This document shows, piece after piece, positions 1 through 7,409 of a DNA stretch of 35,901 nucleotides. How positions within the stretch are numbered: the stretch's first letter is position 1; every line of letters begins with the position of its first letter. This DNA is from an uncultured Lachnospiraceae bacterium (lineage in GTDB: Bacteria; Bacillota; Clostridia; Lachnospirales; Lachnospiraceae), in assembly GCA_947169935.1 (NCBI GenBank), contig CAMVRS010000017.1, positions 1 through 35,901 on the forward strand, written 5' to 3'. The position numbers were made by a program, and so were the translations under genes. The notes under the pieces were generated by a model. The model had not been told where the DNA came from, searched no databases, and worked only from the letters and a program-made list of their open reading frames with translations.

Positions 1-189
1 GGCTTTTTTTCGAATTTCATTTTTTTAGTTATGTACATGTGGTTAAGTTAAGGTATATACTAACTTCGATTATTTGTCAATAACTATTTTATATTACTTC
101 CCACATCTGCCCCATGTTTTTGAAACCGCCGTCGGGCTTGTCAAGTATATAAGCAGGAGATGTTTATATCAGTAAGGCTGTGCTACCCG
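1..189. other. Gene-free left edge
   Basis: No credible coding region is visible here. The first ten bases end in a run of seven T, which looks like the tail of a plus-strand terminator cut by the window edge. A probable minus-strand promoter is described separately. Between the AAA gene's stop codon and that promoter I see no convincing hairpin with a T-tract, so the terminator of the AAA gene is not identified. Confidence 0.5.
52..80 (-). promoter_or_regulatory. Probable promoter reading off the left edge
   Basis: On the minus strand TTGACA (80..75) is followed after 17 bases by TATACC (57..52). It would start transcription near base 45, toward a gene outside the window. The -10 region is flanked by six-base inverted arms, AAGTTA (45-50) and TAACTT (61-66), around GTATATAC, which could be a repressor site. 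The gene served is not visible. Confidence 0.4.
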
Positions 190-2799
190 CTACTGTGGAA
201 GCGTGATATCTTCTGCGCGGAATGTAGTAAGCATCGGGTTGTCTGCCTCCATATCCGATGTTGAAAAAGCATGCTGCATCAAACTTCTCTCATACAGACT
301 TCTGACAAATCGTGCATTACCGAAATGCCGGTTATCCTTTGATACTGTTGTCAGGATGCTCTCTACCTTCCGGTATGCCTCATCATCAGCACTCATCCCA
401 TTCTTTGCCAGCAGCCGCCGAAAGATCTCCATCAGCTCATCAACCGAATAATCCGGAAACTCGATGGTACGGCCGATACGTGACTTCATACCGCTGTTTG
501 ACTTTTCGATAAACTCCTTCATCTCATCGGTATATCCCGCAAATATAACTACCAGACGGTCACGGTTGTTTTCCATCTGCTGGATAAGTTCTGCGATACA
601 TTCCTCTTTATACTGGTCTGCGCGGCCGCTTGTATACGGATTCAGCTGATATGCCTCATCAATAAACAGAACGCCGTTGTATGCTTCTTCGCATCGTCTT
701 GCAGTCTTCGGCGTCGTCTGGCCAAGATATTCTCCGATCAGGTCTTTGCCGGAGCAGATCACCAGCTTGTTTTCCTGTATGAAACCAATGCTGTATAGTA
801 TTTCCGCTACCAGCCTAGCTACTGTTGTTTTACCTGTACCTGCACTGCCACTGAATACCATGTGCATATTTGCACGTTCGGATGACTTTTTCTTAAGTTT
901 CATATTAAACTTTACATACTCGTATACCTGTTTTAACTCTTCTTTGACATCCTTAAGGCCTACCAGGCGGTTTAATTCCTCGAAAATCTGTTTCTCTGTA
1001 CGGGGGGGCTCAATGTACGGAATATCTTCCGGCTCCAGAGCATCAGTAAAATCAGTCACATCACTGAAGTGATTGAAGATGATGTTTTCGTATGTCCGGT
1101 CGATATAGCCGGCTTTGTCCGAACCTGACGACCGGTACGACTGACGTACATAATCACCCAGTCGTGCATACATCTCTTCGGATATATCAAGTGAACGGCT
1201 GATCTTGTCGGCCAGCTTTTCCGTAACTGTACCCGGGCTCAGATCTCTAAGGTTATATCGTCTTGAAAACAGTTTTCTCAGCTCCTGTTTGTCTTCCAGG
1301 AACATATCCATCCTGTATTTTTCTCCTGTAACAACCAATGCAATATCTTCGCTTCGCTTTTCTATCGAATTGATCAGCGTATAGTAATATTCTCCATGTT
1401 TCGGATCCTGATCCAGCAGGTAGAAATCTTCCAGGATCATAGTAGTTCCTCTGGGTGCTTTTTCGATTTCCCCGGCCAGTTCGTGCACTGTGATCTGTGC
1501 CATATTTTTTTTAATGTTTTTACTCTGGCTTGAAAAATATGCAAATTTAAAAACCGCATTTCCTACAATCGATGTCAGTGTTTTTATAATATCCTTATCC
1601 GAAGATGTAATGATCATGCGGATCGGCAGCGTGGGTGTGCCGCTGTATTTAGTACTGATAACAATATAATTCAAAAGACGTATAAAATCTGCCCTTTCCT
1701 CTTCTTTAAAAGGAATATCCCTGATCTTATCTAAATAAGATGTAAGCAGCTCGTTTTTCGGAATGGTTAATCCTGCGATGGTTGACTGTAACGCCGCATT
1801 ATATGCAATATCCTGAACTGAGTATGGATATTTGTCTTTCAGTGTATAAAAATATGCAGCAAGCAAAGCAGGATCCTGTTTAAATGCCCGTCCTCCGTCG
1901 GATTTTGTTGCTTTATCCCAAAGATCTGATACAGGAACTTCATAAGGATAACTGTCCTGTTTCCAAAAATCCAGAATGCTGTCATATAGTATCCGGTGAT
2001 CATTACGGTCGGTAAGATTTATGTATCCATAACGGACCATACCGTTATCTGTCTTCGCCCGGAAGAATCCGTCCCGGATCATAATATATGCACCATGTGC
2101 ACTTTTAGAATCAATATCCCTGATATCATCCTTATTTAGCGGTTTATCCTGCTTGCTTTTAAGATTCCCGAATCGTATCGGTGTATTTCCAAGCATACGC
2201 AGAAAAACGCTCTCGGGATTCATGCCACAATTTTTAGAGAGATATATCACTGCGCCACATAACGTGACCGGACAGATATGATAATTTTTAGGGTTTTTCC
2301 CGCGGCAAAACCCGCATCTGTCATAAAAAGTATTCGGAATGCGATTCTTGTTAATATATGTAAAGTAAAAAAAGTCTTTTGTATATATGTCTGCAGAATA
2401 TAACTGCTCAAGTCTGGAAAACTTATCACCGTCCGCATAGCCAAGCCGGGCATCATTACAAAAGCACGCCTTATACCGGATTTCAAAGTCTTCTTCCTGT
2501 TCTTCCAAAAATACAATTTCTGTCTTAAACAGATAATAAGCAAACAGGATCACATCTTTGTCATTAGCCGCGTTTGAATAAACCGATTCCAGCATTTCCC
2601 TGTATCTTCGGATTCTTGCCGCTTCATCCTCGGAGCTTCCCATACTATTGCCTGCTGCTGTTGTTGCCTGCGGTGCATTCCGAACCGGAGGAACACTTTG
2701 CACCGGCGGCACGTTTTGTCCCTGTTGTACGAATGTCTGTGACTGAACAGGCTGAGCCTGATATGGCTGGGGTGCACCCGGATTTTTCTGATTAAACAT
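190..2799 (-). CDS. CbxX/SpoVK-type AAA ATPase with a degenerate second AAA module
   Basis: An 869-aa protein whose C-terminal third (about residues 600-860) is a CbxX/CfxQ/SpoVK-family AAA domain. Walker A is GSAGTGKTT with K657, and Walker B is LFIDEA with D714/E715. Residues 1-55 are Pro/Gln-rich and probably disordered. A Cys cluster, C162, C165, C176 and C181 with H174 nearby, looks like a zinc site. Residues about 395-530 resemble a second AAA fold: there is a Walker B-like MILEDF segment near 456, but no P-loop. The start is supported by GAGGAG eight bases upstream. Family members remodel protein complexes (Rubisco activase CbbX, EccA of type VII secretion, SpoVK). The target here is unknown, and no secretion gene is adjacent. 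No signal peptide or membrane span is seen, so it is probably cytoplasmic. Confidence 0.85.
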   Translation of the reverse strand: MFNQKNPGAPQPYQAQPVQSQTFVQQGQNVPPVQSVPPVRNAPQATTAAGNSMGSSEDEAARIRRYREMLESVYSNAANDKDVILFAYYLFKTEIVFLEEQEEDFEIRYKACFCNDARLGYADGDKFSRLEQLYSADIYTKDFFYFTYINKNRIPNTFYDRCGFCRGKNPKNYHICPVTLCGAVIYLSKNCGMNPESVFLRMLGNTPIRFGNLKSKQDKPLNKDDIRDIDSKSAHGAYIMIRDGFFRAKTDNGMVRYGYINLTDRNDHRILYDSILDFWKQDSYPYEVPVSDLWDKATKSDGGRAFKQDPALLAAYFYTLKDKYPYSVQDIAYNAALQSTIAGLTIPKNELLTSYLDKIRDIPFKEEERADFIRLLNYIVISTKYSGTPTLPIRMIITSSDKDIIKTLTSIVGNAVFKFAYFSSQSKNIKKNMAQITVHELAGEIEKAPRGTTMILEDFYLLDQDPKHGEYYYTLINSIEKRSEDIALVVTGEKYRMDMFLEDKQELRKLFSRRYNLRDLSPGTVTEKLADKISRSLDISEEMYARLGDYVRQSYRSSGSDKAGYIDRTYENIIFNHFSDVTDFTDALEPEDIPYIEPPRTEKQIFEELNRLVGLKDVKEELKQVYEYVKFNMKLKKKSSERANMHMVFSGSAGTGKTTVARLVAEILYSIGFIQENKLVICSGKDLIGEYLGQTTPKTARRCEEAYNGVLFIDEAYQLNPYTSGRADQYKEECIAELIQQMENNRDRLVVIFAGYTDEMKEFIEKSNSGMKSRIGRTIEFPDYSVDELMEIFRRLLAKNGMSADDEAYRKVESILTTVSKDNRHFGNARFVRSLYERSLMQHAFSTSDMEADNPMLTTFRAEDITLPQ

Positions 2800-2859
2800 A
2801 ATAGTTTTCTCCTCAAATAAAAAATATTCTATTTCGTTTTTCCCGATACAATTAGTTTT

Positions 2860-2889
2860 ATTATATAGCTACGTAATACATTTATACAA
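2860..2889 (-). promoter_or_regulatory. Probable promoter of the AAA gene
   Basis: TTGTAT (2889..2884), an 18-base spacer, then TATAAT (2865..2860) on the minus strand. It lies in the gap upstream of the AAA gene, and its -35 overlaps the last codons of the phosphotransferase gene. No terminator is seen between the two genes, so readthrough is also possible. Confidence 0.45.
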
Positions 2890-5326
2890 GTATGGATACG
2901 CTGCCTGTACCGGCATCAACCAGCACCTTGTCCCCGTCTTTAAGCTTAAGAGTAGCATCACCTGTTGCCAATACTGCAGGTATCTTATATTCCCTGGCTA
3001 CAATGGCAGCATGCGAAAGCGTTCCGCCCGTATCGACCACCACTCCCGCTGCCAGTGCAAAAAGCGGAGTCCATTCCGGATCTGTATAAGGACATACCAG
3101 GATATCGCCTTTTTCCAGCTTATGGAATTCGGCAGGCGAATGTACTACGCACACTTTCCCGTTAACCTGCCCTTCGGATGCACCTATACCTTTGACGGAA
3201 TCATCATCTCCGGCCAGAGCATCACGCATGCATTTATCCCAGTATGCGACAGCAAATGCACGTTTCTTTTTCCTGTTTTTTATAATATCTTCCTTTGCTC
3301 CCAGCTTTCCTTTTTTGCATACCTCATACAATTCATTTTCAAAGAGATAAAGCAGATCGTTATAAGGTACCGCCATCAGATCCGCCAGCTTGTGAAGCAG
3401 ATATCTGCAATGTTCAAACTCCGATTCCCACAGATACTGGGTAGCTTCCCTGATGTAATGATAATGTCTTAAGCCCCTTACCCTATTTGCAAATTCCGTA
3501 TACTTTTTGCCGGAAAACACTTCTTTAGCCTTGTCCATCAGCTCTTTGAAATTCTTTTCCGCTTCCGCTTTATCAGTTACCGCTTCGCCGCCGCTCTTTA
3601 ACATGGGTCTTAAAGTATTTATGAATCTGTCCGGATTCTCCCTGAAGCTTTCGGATATAAAACAGTAACAGTTAAAATCAGACTTGCTTCCGTATACCGC
3701 CAGAAATCTTTCAAACCTTCTTCCAAGTACAGGGTACGAAGCGCATATGGTTTTATAGTCTTTGGTCTTAACACATTCAGCCATCTTTTCATCGTTATTT
3801 ATAGATATACAAAGCTCTTTCATATCACGGTTCATATCCGCAGTCACATAACTTAAACCCTCAAGAACATCATAGGCATTCAGCTTTTTATCAATTTTCC
3901 TTAAATACTTCGTTACCTTTCCGCTTTCAACGGCATTGGGCATCAATGCATAGAGGAATCTGTCATAAGCAGTTTTTCCTATCAGATCATGCATTCTTTT
4001 AAGGGATTCCCCTATCTCGGCTGTATTGATAAGCACTGTCTTTCTTTCTGCATCAAATCTGTCCCTGCATTTCTTAAGCGAATCATTTGCGCATTTGATA
4101 TTACTGTCCACATTCTTAACCATCTTAAGATACTTAGGTATGGAAAAGATGTTCTTATTAAGCTTCGCCTTTGACGACGCCATATAGGAAACGCCATCCT
4201 TATCGATGGGGTTCATTCCTCCTACAAACTCTATTCCTATCTGATTAAACAGAATATTTTTCTGTTCACCGACAAAACCGCCGAAATCATGATCAAGCGG
4301 ATAATAAGGAGTGGGATTCTTTTCGAGATTAAACAGCACGCTTTCTCTCATGGAACCCTTTGCAGGCTTAACTTTCGGATATGCTTCAAAATCCGCCTCT
4401 GTAAAAGCCCCTTCATTATTCCCACTTAAGGTAGTGATGCTTCTGGCCTGCAGGATGTATATCTCTTTACCCCGTACAGCCCATTCTATATCCATGGGAT
4501 GTCCGTAATGCTCCTCTATCCTTATACCTTCCTTCACAAGAGCCGATATCATCTTTTTATCCAGCACGGCTTTCTTCTGTCTTTTCTCATCAACCTCGCA
4601 TCTTACCGTGCCCTTATCTTCCCTGCTGTAGATTATCTCTTCTTTTTTGCTGCCTATTATCTGCTTTATCAGCTTACCTTCTTTTGAACATATATACTCG
4701 TCAGGGCTGACGATTCCTGATACCACGGCTTCTCCCAGGCCATAGGCTGCATTGATATGTACATTATCCTTATTTCCTGCCGGATCGGAAGTGAACATGA
4801 CTCCCGCAGCTTCGCTCTCCACCATTTCCTGGATTACAACAGCGAGTGCTACTTTTTCCTTATCGTAGCCCGAGTTCTTTCTGTAACTTACAGCCCTGTC
4901 TCCCCATAAAGAGGCGTAACACATCTTAACCTTTTCCAGAAGATCCGTGATCCCGATAACATTCAGATATGTTTCCTGCTGTCCCGCAAAGCTGGCATCC
5001 TCCAGATCCTCTGCAGTTGCTGAAGATCTGACAGCTACCCTTACATCATCTCCCATAGATGTATAAAACTCTGTGATCTCTTTCTTTATATCTGAAGGAA
5101 GCTCACCGTTTATTATCGCTTCACGGAGTTCTTTACCGTTTTCATACTTTTCCGGATCTATCACATTTTCGGACATATATTTATCATACGCCTGTGACAG
5201 CAGTACGCCGCCCTTAGGGATATTGATCCCGGCGGATGTCATCTCACCTAAGTTTGCACCTTTTCCGCCGGCGGATGGGATGTCTTCTTTTTTTATGTTG
5301 TTGAAAGATAAGATATATTCGGACAT
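2882..5326 (-). CDS. Rifampin-phosphotransferase-like / PEP-synthase-like dikinase
   Basis: An 814-aa protein. Residues 1 to about 310 are a PEP synthase/pyruvate phosphate dikinase ATP-binding domain, with GGKGANLGEM near the start and a RSSATAEDLEDASFAGQ motif. About 320-710 is a helical central domain. About 720-814 is the swivelling phosphohistidine domain, with GGTLSHAAIV and catalytic H772 lying 42 residues from the end. The PEP-binding TIM barrel of true PEP synthase is absent. This order and length match rifampin phosphotransferase (ATP, rifampin and His domains), which inactivates rifamycins by phosphorylation. The start is ATG at 5326, with TAAGGAGG just upstream. The frame stays open 107 codons further, but that stretch lies inside the MATE gene and is not family-like. 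It follows the MATE gene by 11 bases, with its SD overlapping the MATE stop. The true substrate is not proven. Confidence 0.8.
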   Translation of the reverse strand: MSEYILSFNNIKKEDIPSAGGKGANLGEMTSAGINIPKGGVLLSQAYDKYMSENVIDPEKYENGKELREAIINGELPSDIKKEITEFYTSMGDDVRVAVRSSATAEDLEDASFAGQQETYLNVIGITDLLEKVKMCYASLWGDRAVSYRKNSGYDKEKVALAVVIQEMVESEAAGVMFTSDPAGNKDNVHINAAYGLGEAVVSGIVSPDEYICSKEGKLIKQIIGSKKEEIIYSREDKGTVRCEVDEKRQKKAVLDKKMISALVKEGIRIEEHYGHPMDIEWAVRGKEIYILQARSITTLSGNNEGAFTEADFEAYPKVKPAKGSMRESVLFNLEKNPTPYYPLDHDFGGFVGEQKNILFNQIGIEFVGGMNPIDKDGVSYMASSKAKLNKNIFSIPKYLKMVKNVDSNIKCANDSLKKCRDRFDAERKTVLINTAEIGESLKRMHDLIGKTAYDRFLYALMPNAVESGKVTKYLRKIDKKLNAYDVLEGLSYVTADMNRDMKELCISINNDEKMAECVKTKDYKTICASYPVLGRRFERFLAVYGSKSDFNCYCFISESFRENPDRFINTLRPMLKSGGEAVTDKAEAEKNFKELMDKAKEVFSGKKYTEFANRVRGLRHYHYIREATQYLWESEFEHCRYLLHKLADLMAVPYNDLLYLFENELYEVCKKGKLGAKEDIIKNRKKKRAFAVAYWDKCMRDALAGDDDSVKGIGASEGQVNGKVCVVHSPAEFHKLEKGDILVCPYTDPEWTPLFALAAGVVVDTGGTLSHAAIVAREYKIPAVLATGDATLKLKDGDKVLVDAGTGSVSILV

Positions 5327-5337
5327 TTTATGCCTCC

Positions 5338-6690
5338 TTATAGATATTTCTTCCATGCGCGTAAGCCAATAACAAGCGACAGGCAAAGCGCGGCTATGGA
5401 AGCTGCGGGTCTGCAGAAGACGAATCCGTCGATACCGAAGATACCCGGAAGGATCAGTACCGAAGGGATCAGGAACAGGCCGTTTTCCGATATCGTAACA
5501 AGAGTAGCCTCCCCGAACCTTCCGATATTCTGCAGAAACATCCCGCATAATATATAAAAGCCCATGAACGGAAGCACCATGCAATGCGCACGTATAAGCC
5601 TTACCGCCATGGCGATAACCTCCGCATCCTGTGTGAACTTTCTGCATAATGTTTCTCCGGCAATTATCAATACTATCACGGAAACAACCAGGAAAACACT
5701 TACCGTGATCAGCGCATACTTAAAAGCGGTTTTTATCCTGTCGTACTTCTTTGCCCCGTAATTGATGGCGCATACAGGCTGAAAGCCCTGTCCGAATCCT
5801 ATCACAAGGGCGTAGGCTATATATGAGATGCGCAGTGCTATTGTAAGGGCGGCTATGGCATAATTCCCGAAAACCGCAGCCGCATTATTAAGCATTACAG
5901 ATGAGATACTGCTGATCCCCTGTCTGCAGAAATTGGGCGCACCGCCTGTAAGTATCTCCTTTATATTTTCAACATTCAAAGATGCCTTCTTCAGATCTAT
6001 CCTGATGTTTCCATTCCTGAATGTTATCATAAACAGCACGATAACACCAGCGATCTGACCGATCATACTTGCAATGGCGGCTCCCGCCACATCCATCTTA
6101 AGCCAGAGGATGAATACAGGATCCAGCAGCATATTTAAAAGCATCCCGACCAACAATCCACTCATGCAGTCTTTTGCAGAGCCCGCAAGTCGCAGCTGGT
6201 TATACAGTACGTTTGATATGAGCATAAATGGAACCGTAATGATAGTTATGCGAAGATATCTTACCGTAGCATCATACAATTCCCCGCTGCCTGCACCTAA
6301 AAGTGACGCAAGAGGCCTGATAAGAAACAGGCCTGCAGCAAGGATCACAATACCGGTGAGGATCGCCATCATTACCCCTGTAGCCGCCATTCTTTCTGCC
6401 GACTGTGTATCTTTTTTACCCAGACATCTGGAGATGTAATTCCCGCTTCCGTATCCGAACCAGAAACCTATGGCCTGTATCACCGATACAAAAGAAAAGA
6501 CTATACCTACAGATGCGGTAAGATCTACGTTATCCAGCTTACCCACGAAATAAGTATCCGTCATTGAATAGACGGTGCTCACTATCATACCTATCATGGA
6601 AGGGACCGCCATCTTTACAAGCAGCGGATAGACAGGATCGTTGGTTAGTCTTTGGATTTTTTCTTCTCTTTTTTTCTCGTCGTTTGGCAT
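5338..6690 (-). CDS. MATE-family multidrug efflux transporter
   Basis: A 450-aa polytopic membrane protein with about 12 hydrophobic segments after a charged N-terminus (MPNDEKKREEKIQRL). The sequence is typical of the MATE/DinF-NorM group, including PVYPLLVKMAVPSMIGMIV at the start of the first repeat. The family exports cationic drugs and other small molecules by Na+ or H+ antiport. An AAAGGA element precedes the start. The gene overlaps the end of the TetR gene by 46 bases, and its stop codon sits inside the ribosome site of the phosphotransferase gene. The three are therefore very likely co-transcribed and translationally coupled. The context suggests export plus chemical inactivation of the same class of compound. 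The substrate is unknown. Confidence 0.92.
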   Translation of the reverse strand: MPNDEKKREEKIQRLTNDPVYPLLVKMAVPSMIGMIVSTVYSMTDTYFVGKLDNVDLTASVGIVFSFVSVIQAIGFWFGYGSGNYISRCLGKKDTQSAERMAATGVMMAILTGIVILAAGLFLIRPLASLLGAGSGELYDATVRYLRITIITVPFMLISNVLYNQLRLAGSAKDCMSGLLVGMLLNMLLDPVFILWLKMDVAGAAIASMIGQIAGVIVLFMITFRNGNIRIDLKKASLNVENIKEILTGGAPNFCRQGISSISSVMLNNAAAVFGNYAIAALTIALRISYIAYALVIGFGQGFQPVCAINYGAKKYDRIKTAFKYALITVSVFLVVSVIVLIIAGETLCRKFTQDAEVIAMAVRLIRAHCMVLPFMGFYILCGMFLQNIGRFGEATLVTISENGLFLIPSVLILPGIFGIDGFVFCRPAASIAALCLSLVIGLRAWKKYL

Positions 6691-7283
6691 TTGGGGGTTC
6701 CTTTAAAAAACTTGTCTGTCTCTGCTTCACAGAATACTTTATAAATCTCCTTAAAGTGCTTCTCATTTATAAGCTCAGAGTTTATAAAAAGTATTCCTGC
6801 GGCGCTGCCTACGCTTAAGAGCATATCTATATCGCAGTCAATCTCATATCCGTTCTCTTCCCAGTATGCTATCAGCTTTTTAAGAAATTCCCTGTATATC
6901 TTCCGGCTCTTACCTTTTCCGTTTTTCGAAAAATAATTTATCGTATCGCTTTCGCTGTTAACAAAAGCCTTATTCTGCTTAAGATGCATACCCTCTTTAT
7001 ACATCAGATCCACGATAAATCCCCGGGGATCCGCAAGCGTCTTTTCTTTTTCCGCAAGCATTGCATCCGTCTTCTCCCTCACCCTCAGAAGGAAAAGATC
7101 TTCTACAAATTCATCTTTATCTTTATAAAAAGTATAGAAACCGCCCTGGGCGATCCCTACCTCTGACGTGAGCTGTCTTATGGATATTTCCTTAATACCG
7201 TTCTTTGCCAAAAGCTTAAGGCCGGTCCTTCGCAGTTTTTCCTGTAATGCATCTCTCTCTTCTTTGGTAAATGCTTTTCCCAT
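6645..7283 (-). CDS. TetR-family transcriptional regulator
   Basis: A 212-aa protein with a TetR N-terminal helix-turn-helix: the region ISIRQLTSEVGIAQGGFYTF (about residues 33-52) is the classic recognition segment. It is followed by a divergent helical ligand domain. The start was chosen at ATG 7283 because AAGGG lies eight bases upstream. An in-frame ATG at 7325 lacks a ribosome site and would lie almost at the predicted transcription start. It is the first gene of the operon and is followed, with overlap, by the MATE pump. An 11-bp inverted repeat straddling its promoter is the likely self-binding site, so a ligand would be expected to relieve repression of pump and phosphotransferase together. 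Confidence 0.9.
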   Translation of the reverse strand: MGKAFTKEERDALQEKLRRTGLKLLAKNGIKEISIRQLTSEVGIAQGGFYTFYKDKDEFVEDLFLLRVREKTDAMLAEKEKTLADPRGFIVDLMYKEGMHLKQNKAFVNSESDTINYFSKNGKGKSRKIYREFLKKLIAYWEENGYEIDCDIDMLLSVGSAAGILFINSELINEKHFKEIYKVFCEAETDKFFKGTPKCQTTRKKEKKKSKD

Positions 7284-7329
7284 ATCGTAGCCCTTCAATG
7301 TTTTATTGAGGTTAGTTGTATGCAACTTT

Positions 7330-7362
7330 AGCTATGAACATATTATATCATTGTTCATAGCT
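7330..7362. promoter_or_regulatory. Inverted-repeat operator of the TetR operon
   Basis: Perfect 11-bp arms, AGCTATGAACA (7330-7340) and TGTTCATAGCT (7352-7362), are separated by 11 bases. The spacer contains the -10 region, and the right arm lies in the spacer between -35 and -10. Binding of a TetR dimer here would block the promoter. The size and symmetry suit TetR operators. Assignment to this regulator is inferred from position. Confidence 0.65.
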
Positions 7363-7368
7363 TGTCAA
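7340..7368 (-). promoter_or_regulatory. Promoter of the tetR-MATE-phosphotransferase operon
   Basis: On the minus strand a consensus TTGACA (7368..7363) is followed by TAATAT after 17 bases (7345..7340), or by TATAAT after 15 bases (7347..7342). It starts directly after the terminator of the upstream iron operon and is overlapped by the inverted repeat. Confidence 0.65.
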
Positions 7369-7369
7369 G

Positions 7370-7407
7370 AAAAAGATCCTTCGGGCTAAACCGCGAAGGA
7401 TCTTTTT
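7370..7407 (-). terminator. Terminator of the iron operon
   Basis: Perfect 14-bp arms (7370-7383 and 7394-7407) end in a T-run on the minus strand, two bases past the P-type ATPase stop codon. The stem begins with AAAGATCCTTCG, the same 12 bases that open the dispersed palindromic repeat elsewhere in the window. Confidence 0.85.
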
Positions 7408-7409
7408 CT

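Noticed and set aside
2550-2816. 88-codon minus-strand frame overlapping the AAA gene start
   Set aside because: Out of frame with the AAA gene, low-complexity Arg/Gln composition, and the shared SD fits the AAA ATG.
5327-5647. 107-codon N-terminal extension of the phosphotransferase frame
   Set aside because: It lies inside the MATE gene in another frame, is not like any PEP-synthase N-terminus, and the ATG at 5326 has a perfect TAAGGAGG.
7284-7325. Upstream ATG for the TetR gene
   Set aside because: No ribosome site, and it would begin within about eight bases of the predicted transcription start; ATG 7283 has AAGGG at good spacing.
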